NCBI GenBank assembly: GCA_037176705.1
Contig: CM073889.1
Span: 102,317,890-102,381,889 of the forward strand
Direction of reading: 5' to 3'
From: Molossus alvarezi
Taxonomy: Eukaryota > Chordata > Mammalia > Chiroptera > Molossidae
DNA: 64,000 nucleotides
Shown here: positions 52,788 to 63,889 of the stretch, piece by piece
Position numbering within the stretch: position 1 is the first letter of the stretch
Layout of the letters: every line of letters starts with the position of its first letter
The notes under the pieces: model-generated
The model's input: only the letters and a program-made list of their open reading frames with translations
Database searches by the model: none
Told to the model about the DNA's origin: nothing
Made by a program: the position numbers and the translations under genes

Positions 52788-54408
52788 AAAGATAAGATTA
52801 TTCTAAAATGTAGAAATGCAAACTAGAATAGCTAAGACAGTTTTGATGAAGAATAAAGTAGGAAGACTCAGTCTACCTGAATTCAAGATACATAGCTACA
52901 GTAATCAAGACTGGGGTATTAGAAGGATAGATACACAGATCATTGGAATAGAATGGAGAACCCAGAAGCAGGCCCACAGAAAAATGGACAACTGACTTTT
53001 GTCAAAGATGCAAAAGCAATTCAATGAAGAAAGGAGTTTTTTCACCAGATGGTATGGAGAAACTGGATTATTCATAGACAAAAAATGAGCCTTGACCCAA
53101 GTCTTACACCTTAAACAAAAATTAAGAATGAATCCCAGACTTACATATAAAACCTAAAATTAGAAGTCTTTTAGGAAAAAATCTTTGGGATCTAGGATTA
53201 AGGAAGTTCTTAGACTTGACACCAAAAACATAATCCATAAATGGAAAAGTTGACAAATTGGATTTCATAAAAGTTGAAAATGTTTGCTTTGTGAAAGACC
53301 CTGTGGAGGATGAAACAAGTTATAGACAGAAAATATTTGCAAGCCACATATCTGACAAGAAATAGTATCTAGAATATTTAAAGAATTCTCAAAACTCAGT
53401 AATAAAAAACCAAACAATCCAATTAGGAAATGGGCTAAAGACCTGAAGAGACATTTCACTGGAGAGGTTTTACAGATAAATAAGTACATGAAAAGATGTT
53501 CAACATCACCAGCCATTAGAAAATTGCAAATTAAAACCACAGTGAGATGCCACCATACATCTATCAGAATGGGTAAAATAAAAAATAGTGACAATATCAT
53601 ATGCTAGTCGGGTTGCAGAGAAAATGGACCACGCACACGTTGTTGGTGGAGATGTAAATAGTATAGTCACTCTGGAAAAACTGGCAGTTACTTAAAAAAA
53701 AAAAAAAGTAAACACACAATTACCACATAGCCCACTAATTGCGCTCCTGGGCATCAATCTCAAGAGAACTGAAAATGTACACACAAAATCCTGTATTTGA
53801 ACTTTTATAGAAGTTTTATTTGTCATAGTTAAAATCGGGAAACAACCGAGATATTATTTAGCAGATGAATGGTTAAACAAACTGTGATATATCCACACCA
53901 TGGAGTACTACTCAGCAATAAAAAGGAACGGACTACTGATACAAGCAACCACCCTGGTGAATCTCCAGCCTACACTGCTGAGGAAAAAAAGACAATCCCA
54001 ATAGATTACAAATTATTCCAATTATAGAACATTCTTGAAATGACAAAATTACAGATGTGGAGAACAGATTCTTGGTTGCCCGGGGGTGGGGAAGAGCAGG
54101 GATAGGAGGTCAGAGGGTGTGAATGTAAAAGGGAAACAGGAATCCTCGCAGTGATGGACATGTGCATGTTGACTGTGAGTGTGGATAGCCTGGTGTGGTA
54201 TTGCACTATCATTTAGCAAGACGTCACTGTTGGGGATTTCTCTGTAGCATTTCTTACAACTGCATATCACTCTATAATCTCAAAAAGTTTAATTTTTTAA
54301 AAGGAATTACTATGAGGCTTCTAATGAAAGACAGTGTCCTACCTCACACCTCCCCCACTCCCATTTCTGTTTCTTAGCTCTTTTTTCTGGGTTTACCTTC
54401 ATTTTTCT

Positions 54409-54676
54409 TTTTTTTTTTTTTTTTTTTTTTTTTTTATCCTCACCCGAGGATATTTTTCCATTTTTTGTACAGATAGAGTGGGAGGGAGAGAGAGGAAGGG
54501 AGAGAGAGAGAGAGAAACATTGACGTGAAGGGACACATCGAGTGGCTGCCACCCACACGACCAACCAGGGCTGGGGACAAACTGCAACCGATGTACGTGC
54601 CCTTAGCGGGAACCGAACCCGGGTCTCTCGGGACCGCAGGCCGACGCTCTAACCGCTGAGCCAAACTGGCCAGGGC
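54409..54676 (-). mobile_element. VES SINE, long-body, with long T-run
   Basis: TSD TACCTTCATTTTTCT at 54394-54408 and 54677-54691. The poly(T) (poly(A) tail) is about 30 nt, which suggests a young insertion. Confidence 0.94.
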
Positions 54677-54691
54677 TACCTTCATTTTTCT

Positions 54692-55542
54692 AAACAGCAT
54701 AATCAGGTTGGCATTTCTTGATTTTTGAAAAAAAATTTAAGCAGCCATTGACTTGCTACTCTGAAAAATGAGGACTTAGCTGTTTCACACCCTCACACTA
54801 CCACCATTCATTCTCATTCACCAGTGGAATTAAATAATAACTTTTGATTAATTCACTATTCACAGCTGAGCCACTTGCTATACATTTTCTTTTGCATTTT
54901 TCCTGAAGTTCATTGCCTTAATAGTTTAATTTGCTTATTTTTCTATGTAGCTCTCATTGGAGCCCCAACTTTGCAACAGAACACTAAAATTCCTTTCATC
55001 GTGGTCAGTCACATCAGATCACCATTCAGCTCCATTATTTAATTACTTTTCTGGAGGTGACCTCTGCCTTTCTGTCCCACTGTGGGCAAGGCTCACCTCA
55101 TAGTTGTCATCCATGGACATCTCTTCACCGCGAATGATAGGATTCTTGAGGATGACTTGCTTGGGACCAGAAGGTGAAGGTGGGGTGGGGGATATGACAT
55201 GGTAGTGAGTTGCCAGTGACAACCAAGAGAGTGGGCCTTTCTCAAAGAGAAACTGAACAGATGGTGCAGAGGGGATTTAAACCAGGTCAGGTGGCCACAC
55301 CTCTCCACAAGCAGCTGGCTGACGGGACCAGGACTCCTGGCTGCAGTGACAGCGGGCGTCATCAGCTTGGAATCAGAGTGGCCTGGCGGGCTAACCCCGT
55401 CTCCACCAGCAGTCAGGACAGGCTGTAGGAGCTGTGGGAGCTGCACTGTGTACCCGGAGTGTCCAACTCTCATGTGCTTTGCAAGATGCCTTATAATTTT
55501 GTGAACATCCCCGTTTGCTTCAGTTCTTGGCAGTCACTTTTT
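54692..55542. other. Unassigned intergenic sequence
   Basis: Contains no recognised repeat. A short exon-like block on the minus strand (about 55,100-55,165) is discussed in the findings. Confidence 0.5.
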
Positions 55543-55750
55543 TTTTCTTTCTTAATTTTTTAGAGAGAGAGGAAAGGAGAGGGAGAGAGAGATAGAAACA
55601 TCAATGAAAGAGAACATCAGTTGGCACCTCCTGCATGCCCCCCACTGGGGATCGGGCCCACAACCTGGGCATGTGCCCTGACCAGGAATTTAACCGGCAA
55701 CCTCTTGGTGCATGGGTCGATGCTCAACCACTGAGCCACACCGGCTGGGC
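55543..55750 (-). mobile_element. VES SINE
   Basis: Reverse short-body copy with CATGCCCCCCACTGGGGATC and head CTGAGCCACACCGGCTGGGC. The flanks GCAGTCACTTTT and GCAGTCAAACTTTT approximate a TSD. Confidence 0.88.
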
Positions 55751-55922
55751 AGCAGTCAAACTTTTAATTAAAACCGTACCATGTAATATTTGATAAATAA
55801 AAATGAATGAACTTAATGAATAAGATACGTAATGTAATCAGAACAAACACCCACAAACTCACTCCCCATCTTCAGAACGAATACAATGATGGCAGGAACA
55901 ACTTTGTACAAATCTCTTGTGG

Positions 55923-56130
55923 GCCCAGCCAGTGTGGCTCAGTGGACTAAGTGTTGTCCCATGGACTGAGAAGTCCTGGTTTGATTCCTGGTCAGGGCAC
56001 ATGCCCTGGTTGTAGGCTCAACCCCCAGTAGGGGGCGTGCAGGAGGCAGCTGATCTATGCCTCTCTCTCTCACATTGATGTTTCTCTCCCTTCTTCTCTC
56101 TCTAAAAAGTCAATAAAAACATATATATTT
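55923..56130 (+). mobile_element. VES SINE (outer) with a second SINE in its tail
   Basis: Short-body copy, head GCCCAGCCAGTGTGGCTCAG and segment CCCCAGTAGGGGGCGTGCAG. Its TSD AAATCTCTTGTGGG (55910) reappears as AAATCTCATGTGGG (56395) only after the inner SINE. Confidence 0.9.
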
Positions 56131-56368
56131 ATCCTTATCTGAGGGCATTTTTCCATTTTTTGTTCAGATAGAGTGGGAGGGAGAGAGGAAGAGAGAGAGA
56201 GAGAGAAACATCGACGTGAAAGGGACACATCGAGTGGCTGCCACCCGCACGACCAACCAGGGCTGGGGACAAACTGCAACCGAGGTACGTGCCCTTAGCA
56301 GGAACTGAACCCTGGTCTCTCTGGACCGCAGGCCGACGCTGTAACCGCTGAGCCAAACCGGCCAGGGC
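56131..56368 (-). mobile_element. VES SINE (inner), inserted in the A-tail of another VES
   Basis: Long-body reverse copy ending CAAACCGGCCAGGGC. The tail motif AATAAAAACATAT of the outer SINE is duplicated on both sides (56112 and 56372). Confidence 0.9.
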
Positions 56369-56399
56369 ATTAAAATAAAAACATATTTTTAAAAAATCT

Positions 56400-57929
56400 C
56401 ATGTGGGTTTGGGTGCCCTGGGCTGCTGGGGTTTGGGGAACCCTTTAATTGAGAAAAACCTGCAGGACCGCCATGGCAGACAGCTGGCTGCGCACCGGCC
56501 ACGTTAGGCAGAAAAAGGAAAGCTCGGGTCACAGAAACACAGGGTGAAGGGCACTTCTGGGATGCCTGTGACTGCTGCTGTCCCCTTGGGTGTTCCCATA
56601 GGACAGAGCCCCAGGAACACCCACGTTGGAGCGGCCCTTCTCCAGCACCCCTTCCTCACCTCCTGTTGGGTGAGCTGGTCTCCCCTAGCACACGGGGTCC
56701 GGAGGGCATGAGTGCGCACTGCACTCGGCGTGCCCCCCCCCCCCCCCCCACATCTAGCCCACGGTTTATGTTTCAGGCACTCGGTCGGATGTGCTGATTG
56801 GAGGGCTGGAAATGCGCCGTGTCCCTCTCTGTTCTGTGCTGCTTTCCTACCAGGCCGATCTCCGGGAAACAGACATCCGGAAAGAACTGGCTCCTCTGGG
56901 CTGTTTTCCCCAGATGATGTCATTAGCAGATTGCCCAGGTCACACTAGAATCGCTCGCTGCCTGGGAGCTCTGGCTCTGAAGAGAAAGGGCTCCCTGTCC
57001 TTCGGGACCGTGAGCAATCCCGAGAAACGCGGTCCTTGGGCCTGCTGGTGTCACAGCCACGTGGCCGTGGGGCGGGGGCACCGCTCACCCCCTGCCCTTC
57101 CGCTGCCTGTTCCACGCTAAGCCTCTCTTCTGAAAACCCCAACTGCTGAGCAGTCTCGCCTGCTTCTGAGCTCCTAGCTTATCCTCCCCAGTGTAACACT
57201 TGTGTACTAACCTTTCTGTTTCCCTCTTGTTTCAGGGAGTCTGTGTATGCATTTTGTCTGGAGTGTGATCTCTAGTAAGCCAAGAATCCGACTCTGGCGA
57301 ATGCAAGCATCTCCACCGGAGCAGGAGATCTGGGCTTGGAGTCCACAGAGCCAGGCACGGCGGGGTCACGGCCCAGAACTGGTCTGCTGGGCCCGACAAG
57401 GCAGCCACCCTGGGCTCTGATGTTGCTGCTGCCTCTGGAACCTGTAGTAAGGGCCCCTGCCACAGCCATTCTTGCCACGAATTCGTCACTGTCCCCACGT
57501 CTTTCCCTGGCCTGCAAAGCAAAGTCTACATCAAGCGGATACGTGATTGGAGAGCCTAGATCACGTGACCACATCCTGGCTGCAAGAGAGGCTGGGAAAG
57601 CAAGTATCCAGCACGTGTTGCGTCTATAGTTGGGGGAGAGAGTGCTTCAAGACTAGGCAGCTCAGACGCTAGGGCAGGACCATGGCCTGCGCTAGTTCAC
57701 ACTTTCTGTAGAGCCCAGCCGGTACTTGTCAGATGCGATTAGTGGGCTGTTCCCAGCCTGCGACTGGGGCGTGACTCAGCTAAAATTTGCCCAGGATGAT
57801 CCACAAAATAATAGATGGTGGGTGCATTTGTCACTATTCCTGGTTTTCGACTCAATTTCTCATTTATGGAACCAGCCTTCGTGGAGGCACTTAAGAATGT
57901 CAGAAACTGAATATTTTGGTAAAACGTCA
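56400..57929. other. GC-rich intergenic segment
   Basis: Higher GC than the SMAD4 introns, with a C-run of about 17 at 56,736-56,752. Some phrases at 57,540-57,600 (ATCACGTGACC, GCAAGAGAGGCTGGGAAAG) recall old interspersed repeats. Reading frames of 70-140 codons occur on both strands but overlap each other and lack splice or start support, so I do not call genes. Confidence 0.5.
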
Positions 57930-58560
57930 AGGTTGTTTTTCAGTATTATGCCATAAGGCTGCTATGAATATCTACGTAGAAGTCTTTGGATGGGTGTCTG
58001 TTTTTATTTCTCTTGGATAAGTACCTAAGAGTGAATTGATTGCTTGTATGCTCAGTGTATGTTTATGTTAAACATTTTAAGAAAGTACCAAACTCTTTCC
58101 CAAAGCGGTTGCATCACTTTACTTTCCGACCAGAAAAGAATGAAAATGTCAGGTGCTCCGCGTCCTCGCCGACATGTGCTGTTGCCTTTTTAATTTTACC
58201 CGTGCTAGTGAGTACACCACAGTGGCATTTCACTGTGGTTTCAGTGTGTATATCCTCGATGATCAGGGATGCTGAGCATCCTTTCAAGTGTTTATCGGCC
58301 ATTTATCTCTTTTGTGTGTGTGAGTCTGTCTTTTGCCATTTAACAAATCGAATTATTTGTACATATTCTGTACAAAGATCTACATCAGATGTATGAGCTG
58401 TGAACATGTTCTCTCCATCCGTGGCTTGCCTTTCCATGTTCTTAATGGTGTCTTTCAAAGAGCAGTTTTTAAATTTGGATTAAGTCAAAATTATCGAATT
58501 TTCTTTTATTGTTTGTGCTATTTGTATCCTGAGAAGTCCCTGCGACCTAAAGAATCTGAG
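57930..58560 (-). mobile_element. Old L1M fragment
   Basis: Reverse L1 phrases AAGGCTGCTATGAATATCTA, GTGGCATTTCACTGTGGTTT and CTTGCCTTTCCATGTTCTTA in order. Confidence 0.7.
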
Positions 58561-59227
58561 CCATTTAGCATAACCTAATTACAGGAGTGAGCCCGTCACC
58601 TTCACCGGCCGGGGAATATTCAGAGCAGGTGCGCCTGGGGCGCAGGAGGTCTCGTGGGCCATTGTAGGATTCCGCTGAGCCCACCACCTGAAAGGGATAC
58701 GAGAGACCTTGCACATTGGGCAGGATGTTGTATTTGAGCATTTCCGGGGAGAGCAAGCAGCAGTGCACCAGGAACCCCAAGACTGAACGGAGGAGCAGCA
58801 GCAGGAGAGGCGCTGGGGCTGGGTCGTAGTGAGGCGTAAGGCCCACACAGAGGACTTTGGACTTTAGTAAGAATGTGAGGTCTGTTTGACTTATGTTGAC
58901 GTTGGAATGCTTCTTGTCATTGCCCAGAAGGGAGAGACTACATTCCAAGTTAATATTCCATTTTAGCAACTAATGTGAAAGAGAGAGAGAGAGAGAAACA
59001 CAGGCACTTAAACCTGGAGTAAACACAGTCTTTACCGTGACCACAAAAGCAACACTGATGGTCTAATAAAAAGGAAGAGGAACCAAGAGTGACACAAGTA
59101 CATCCCTGCCGTGTGTAAGAGCACCGCCTCCTAAGCGCTGCCAACCATTTGCTTGCAGTGCCAGACCGGCCCCGAGAACCTCGGTGGTAACTGAAAATCA
59201 GACCAGGAGCGAATTGCCTTTGGCAGC
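58561..59227. other. Unassigned intergenic sequence
   Basis: Contains a (GA)n run at 58,979-58,996 and overlapping minus-strand frames of up to 134 codons that I do not recognise. Nothing supports a gene. Confidence 0.5.
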
Positions 59228-59641
59228 TGTTGCGGGTTGAATTGTGTCCTCCAAAAAATATGTTGAAATCCTAACCCCTGGTACCTGTGAATATGACCTT
59301 CCTTAGAAATAGGGTCTCTGCAGATGTAATCAAGTGAAGATAAGGTCACCAGGGTGGCCCGAATGTCATACGGTGTCCTCATGAGAAGAGACACGGGCTG
59401 ACACACAGGGAGAGGGTTCTGTGAAGATGGAGGCAGAGACTGACGCCAAGGGACGCCAAGATCACCAGCAGAAGCTGGAAGGGGCAAGGCAAGGTCCTCC
59501 CCTGCAGGCTTCAGAGACAGTGCGGCCCTGCCGCCACCTTGCTTTGGGGCTTCTGGGCTCCAGAACTGTGGGCGGGTTTCTGCCGTTTTCAGCCACCTTG
59601 TCTGTGGCGCTTCGTCGTGGCCTCTCTAGGAAATTAACACA
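59228..59641 (+). mobile_element. Old LTR-like repeat (MaLR-type pattern)
   Basis: Starts TGTTGCGGGTTGAATTGTGT and ends AAATTAACACA, that is TG...CA. Internal phrases AATCCTAACCCCTGGTACC, ATAGGGTCTCTGCAGATGTA and CTCCAGAACTGTGGG follow an old mammalian LTR-like repeat. The family is assigned only by resemblance. Confidence 0.5.
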
Positions 59642-59667
59642 CTTACTTGTTCATTCATTCATTCTTT

Positions 59668-59869
59668 CTTTAAATGTTTTATAGAGAGAGGAAGGGAGAG
59701 AGATAGAAACATCGATGTGAGAGAGAAACATTGATCAGCTGCCTCCTGCACGCCCCCTACTGGGGATCGAGCCTGCCACCCTGGCATGTGTCCTGACCGG
59801 GAACTGAACCGGACCTTTCAGTCCACGGGACGATGCTCAATTTACTGAGCCACACCGGCCAGGCATTTG
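59668..59869 (-). mobile_element. VES SINE with 16-bp TSD
   Basis: Reverse short-body copy. TSD CATTCATTCATTCTTT at 59652-59667 and 59870-59885. It carries ACGCCCCCTACTGG, a reverse CTCF-like core. Confidence 0.93.
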
Positions 59870-59885
59870 CATTCATTCATTCTTT

Positions 59886-60369
59886 AAACATGGAACGTGT
59901 GTCCACTGCACTGGGCTCTGTGCTGGGGGCTTCCCTCTCCGCAGGTGAGATGGTCCCAGCACGTGAGGCGCGGGAGGCGTGACCTCAGGCCCTAGCAGGC
60001 TGGGTTCTCTAAGAAGTTAGTTCTGGGCCAGGCCCTGCTGCAGTCTTCTTACAGGAGCGAACCCTTAGGGAACTGGGGCCTCAGTGAAGGAAGACAATGG
60101 CTGAGGGGCATGCACGGTGTGAAATCTCGGGGACAGAGCAAGGGCAGGAGGACTTTGCTGAACACCTTCTGGGCTCCTGGAGGCATATTTCCTTGGCACA
60201 CTGAGGACCAACAAACAGGACTACTCAGACAGGAAGGGAGTCACCTGAGAACATGAGTAATCTCTGTGTGGTCATCTCAGGTTGTAAGGAACTGACAGCA
60301 CCTGGAGGCCTGTGTCAGGGCTTGAGGGGCTTGGCATCGTCAAACCTGAAATTTCTCATTGTTGCACCT
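59886..60369. other. Unassigned intergenic sequence
   Basis: Moderate-GC DNA with no recognised element. Confidence 0.5.
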
Positions 60370-60545
60370 TCGACAATTTTTATAGCTTCTTTATGCTTCG
60401 GTTTCTTTAATCTCTCAAACATTGACAGGCGATCCTTAAATTTGATGTGAGGATAAATTGAGAAAAATGTATGTGAAGTACTTGACAACGTGCCTGGTGT
60501 ATAGGAAGGAGTCGATAAAGTTTGGCTATCACCATCATCATCAGA
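60370..60545 (+). repeat. MIR SINE remnant
   Basis: Sense MIR: GGTTTCTTTAATCTCTCAAA, GTGAGGATAAATTGAGAAAA, then CTTGACAACGTGCCTGGTGT. Confidence 0.7.
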
Positions 60546-60609
60546 TCCTTAATGGAAAACCAGTGTTTTGGGGATGCCCTTACCTTTGAAATGCAGGGCC
60601 TGGCTATCA

Positions 60610-61330
60610 ATGTGCCCGCCGGAGGGGGACTGTTTTTGGATCCTCACTTGGACGCTGGCGACCTCCTCTCCTCACCCGTGCACCTCTCCTCCTTCCCCCA
60701 CCCCCGGGCCTGTCTGGGGACCCTCAGATCTGGTCTCAGCCTGGCTCACACTTCAAGCTTTGGGCACCGGCGGCCGGATTCCAGGCACAGGGCGAGGAAA
60801 CCCTTTGCGTGGGGAGGCTCTTCTCCACCGCGGAGCTGCCGGCGGGAGCGCATTCACTGGGAAAGCAGCAGGCAGCCAGGGAGCAGGTCTCCTGCAGGCC
60901 GACGGGAGTCCAAGTCTGGGGCACTTAGCTGGCCGGTGCCTGCGCCGGGTTTGCTCCCAGGAGGGACAGAGGACGGGCGCGCGGCTAGGGGCGAGCTGGA
61001 AGGGGACCGAGGTCTCAGAGCAGGGCCGAGCCCCGGGGCCGGGAGGGGCCGGGAAGGGCCGGGAGGAGCCGGGAGGAGCCGAGAAGAGGGAGGGGCAACG
61101 AGGGCACCGGAGAGCCCGGAGGCTCCTCTGCGGGCTTTCCACTTCCTGCGATGACCACCAGGTGTCGCCATTGTCCCGTGAAGGCGGCCGGAGAGTCTGC
61201 CCTTTGCGGCTCCTCCTTCCTCCCCTCCACCCCAGGTACCTCCGGAGTTAGACGTCGTCCTGCAAAGATGACACACACTGCGTCCCAGCCTTGAGTCACT
61301 CGCCTGGTAACAAAGCCCGGTGGCGAAGGT
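60610..61330. promoter_or_regulatory. CpG- and GC-rich tract (CpG-island-like)
   Basis: The densest CpG run of the window: CACCGGCGGCCGG, CCACCGCGGAGCTGCCGGCG and GGGCGCGCGGCTAGGGGCGA occur within about 250 bp. It includes a G-rich minisatellite (61,037-61,086) and a CTCF-like motif with one mismatch (61,156). Long frames on both strands are expected in such DNA and are not gene evidence. It could be an orphan CpG island or an unseen promoter. Confidence 0.5.
61037..61086. repeat. 10-bp G-rich minisatellite, five units
   Basis: Five units of the form GGCCGGGAGG / AGCCGGGAGG in a row. Runs of three to four G make a G-quadruplex possible on the + strand. Confidence 0.85.
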
Positions 61331-61803
61331 CTTCGCCGTGTCCTGGCCGCTGCCCACTGACACGGGGCTGGCCCACCTGCTGCCACCTGAGGCCGGGAAC
61401 CAGACCAACACTGATGCTCCTGACACCAGAGTTCGGCATATTGCGGATCTTTAATTCGATGTTGCAAGGACTCCTGGGAGGTGTCCCTGTGACAACTGTT
61501 ATTTTAATCCACAGAGCCTGGGCCAGGCCCTCGCTCAGAATCAGGAAGGTGGCCGAGTCTGAGCTCCGCTCAGGACAGAGGCCGCCGGTGCTCGCTGGCC
61601 ATTATCCATCCTGCAGGTCTGCAGGCCTCCCGAGCCCCTTTCCCCTCAAGTGGGCTCGGAGGGGCCAGAAGCCTCTCCTTAAAGCTAGGACTTGGCTTTC
61701 AGAGCATGGGGAGGAAAGTTGCGCCCCCCCACCCACACACACCCCGTCCCCTGTCTCAGCTCTCCCGAGTCTCCGTTTCACTGAAAGGCAAGGGGAATCC
61801 CTT

Positions 61804-61818
61804 CCAGCAGGGGGCGCT
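61804..61818 (+). promoter_or_regulatory. Consensus CTCF motif
   Basis: CCAGCAGGGGGCGCT fits the CTCF core CCASYAGRKGGCRS at every position. It lies outside any recognised SINE. Binding is not shown by sequence alone. Confidence 0.65.
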
Positions 61819-61867
61819 CCAGGCCAGAGAGGAAATTTTATAACCAGGCCCAGGAGGCATGAACAGG

Positions 61868-62020
61868 ACAACTTACATTTAGTGAGCACTTCATGTATGT
61901 CAGGCACTGTTCTAAGCGTATTACCTGTAGTTACTCGTTAATCCTCTCAAAAACGTTATACGGGAATATTATCACTGTTTTACAGATGAAGAAAGTGACG
62001 TACGGAGATCTTTAAGACTC
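61868..62020 (-). repeat. MIR SINE remnant
   Basis: Reverse MIR: ATTTAGTGAGCACTTCATGT, AGGCACTGTTCTAAGCGTAT, ACTGTTTTACAGATGAAGAA. Confidence 0.8.
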
Positions 62021-63304
62021 CCTGGGGCTCAGTTGCCTGAAAACTTAAGTTTGGAAGGAAAGTATCTCGTGAAGGGACTTAAAGGATCAAGAAGGAGTGT
62101 CACCCCACCCCCATGTTACCCATACGTTATTTTTCTGAAGTAGCAGGACATTTCATGGTAAGTGGCAAGGTGTAGGGGTGACACCAGGAAAATTTATTTT
62201 TTGGATACACTGCAGTGGGACCAGAACATTAGAAAAATTGCTGGAGAGACTAGAGAAAATGGCTTCTAATGAGGTGAAGTTTTCTCTTACAGATGGTTAA
62301 GCCTCGGAAAGAAGATGCTTACGGCACCCGCTGGTGTGGAGGGAAGGCAACGCCGCTGCCCTGGAAGGTGTGTGTTCCCACCCACTGATGGGAAACCTCA
62401 GTGAGAGGGCCCCGTGACGTGGGCAAGGGCAGCTTGGCGGAGACAGGGCCTTGGAGGGGACGCTCACTGAGTTACTGCCCTGACCGGAGGCCCATGGGGG
62501 CCCTCAGTGGAGGACTGTGCGGGCAGGCGGGTGTGTGACCCACGTGCTGGGGGGGGGGGGGCTGGTGAGTGGTGGTTTTGAAGCATCACCACAGTCCCAG
62601 AACTGCTAACAGTGTCAGAAACTCCATCACCAGAGAGAAGAGGACATGGCACAAGGCTGGGTCCTAATTTTGCCCCCCTCTGAATTTAGAAACTTCTTCC
62701 GGGGAAGCACCCACTCTCCCCCCTCCTCTAGTAACATCCTTCTAGGCTCAGAGCCTGGTTTCAGAGAGGGCTTCTAATAGCCGAAGCGGAACGAGTTCAT
62801 CAGATACTTCCCAGAGCCTGGGTGGGGAGGGCCCCTGGGCTGCCGGAGGAGGGCGGGTGGTGGTGTCCCCCTGTGTAACTGCCGTTGCAGTTAGACCTCA
62901 AACTGCCACCAGCTCCTGCCTCAGGCGTGGCCGTGGGCTGGGCGTGGGAGCACGATCACAAGAGCCCTCGCATGGCCCTTTTGGGTTGGCAAATAGCTAC
63001 TGGGGGGACATTACTCCTTGAGAATGATGTACCTCCTTCAGTCAGAGTGCAGAGACCTCCAAGGCTATAGTTACAGAAGAATTGGCTCCCCCAACCTGAT
63101 GGCCATCTCTTGGGCACAAGTCTCCTGTCTCAGGCCACTGCTCTGGTGGCTGGGGTCCCCATGTGCTGTCCGGCATGGCTCTCGCCCACCACATGTTGAC
63201 TTCCGCTTCTTTCCAAAGAAAGAAGCTGCCTACGTTTGGGGCCAGTCCCCATCCTCCACAACAGCCACAGGCAATGCAGTGCCACGCACTGGCAGGTGTT
63301 TAAA
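62021..63304. other. Unassigned intergenic sequence
   Basis: GC-rich DNA with a G-run of 12 or more at about 62,550-62,561. No frame or motif supports a gene. Confidence 0.5.
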
Positions 63305-63430
63305 AACACAATTTTAATGATGTGATAGAAAGAACACGAGCTTTGAAGTCAGACCTGAATGCAAATCTCAGTAACACCGTTTTTCAGTTAAACTATCAGG
63401 GCAAGGTTTCTAAGCTGTAAAACAGTGGTG
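63305..63430 (+). repeat. MIR SINE remnant
   Basis: Sense MIR 5' half: GATAGAAAGAACACGAGCTT, TGAAGTCAGACCTGAATGCA and TCTAAGCTGTAAAACAGTGG. Confidence 0.7.
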
Positions 63431-63889
63431 GTGGTGATGGTGGGGAGTGAGAAGTACCTTATGGGATGTTGGGCAGATGAAAAGAACACCCCATCCTGGG
63501 ACTTTCCACAAACATGGGTCAGGCAGCATATGGGCACCAGACTGTTCCGTAAGAGGTGTCCCCAGCAGGAGTCAGCCTCGGGCCCCCACTGCCCTCTGGT
63601 CCCCAGGATGAAGGTCCCCCTCCCCCACTGCATGCCTAGTTTGGAATTGCATGGGGGGAGGGGTGTTATGGGAGGAAATTTAGACAGAAAAGATAATGTT
63701 TAAAACAACAGAAGCTAATACTTTCGAGGGAAGTCTGAAAAGAAAAAAACTTCTGGGAAAGAAAAAAACTGTAGAAAGGAAGGAATAAAGAGAATGAGGA
63801 TTCAGGTCAGACAGAACTCCTCACAGATGGAGCCTCCGCAAAGGGCGGCCGAGGGGCTCAGCAGGGTCATCAGCAAGGACCCCGCAGCC
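63431..63889. other. Unassigned intergenic sequence
   Basis: No recognised element. Confidence 0.5.

Larger units (their letters stand above)
49770..54310 (+). mobile_element. Old L1M, about 4.5 kb, sense, split by VES SINEs
   Basis: Sense L1 ORF2 from the endonuclease region (TTACATTAAATATAAATGAC, CAGTTGTATACTGTTTACG) through the RT region (CAACACCCATTCGTGATAAA) to the C-terminal part (GCAATAAAAAGGAACGGACT) and a 3' end near 54,310. Many stops and frameshifts. VES copies lie at 51,297 and 52,561. Confidence 0.8.

Noticed and set aside
55093..55473. 126-codon minus-strand frame
   Set aside because: It uses a different frame from the exon-like block found there and resembles no known protein.
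56504..57629. Frames of about 100-140 codons, Pro/Gly/Arg-rich
   Set aside because: Overlapping, unrecognised and in a GC-rich intergenic stretch with a poly-C run. Nothing favours coding.
60522..61467. Overlapping frames of 130-227 codons on both strands
   Set aside because: Long frames are expected in CpG-rich DNA poor in stop codons. Several overlap in different frames, with no splice or domain evidence.
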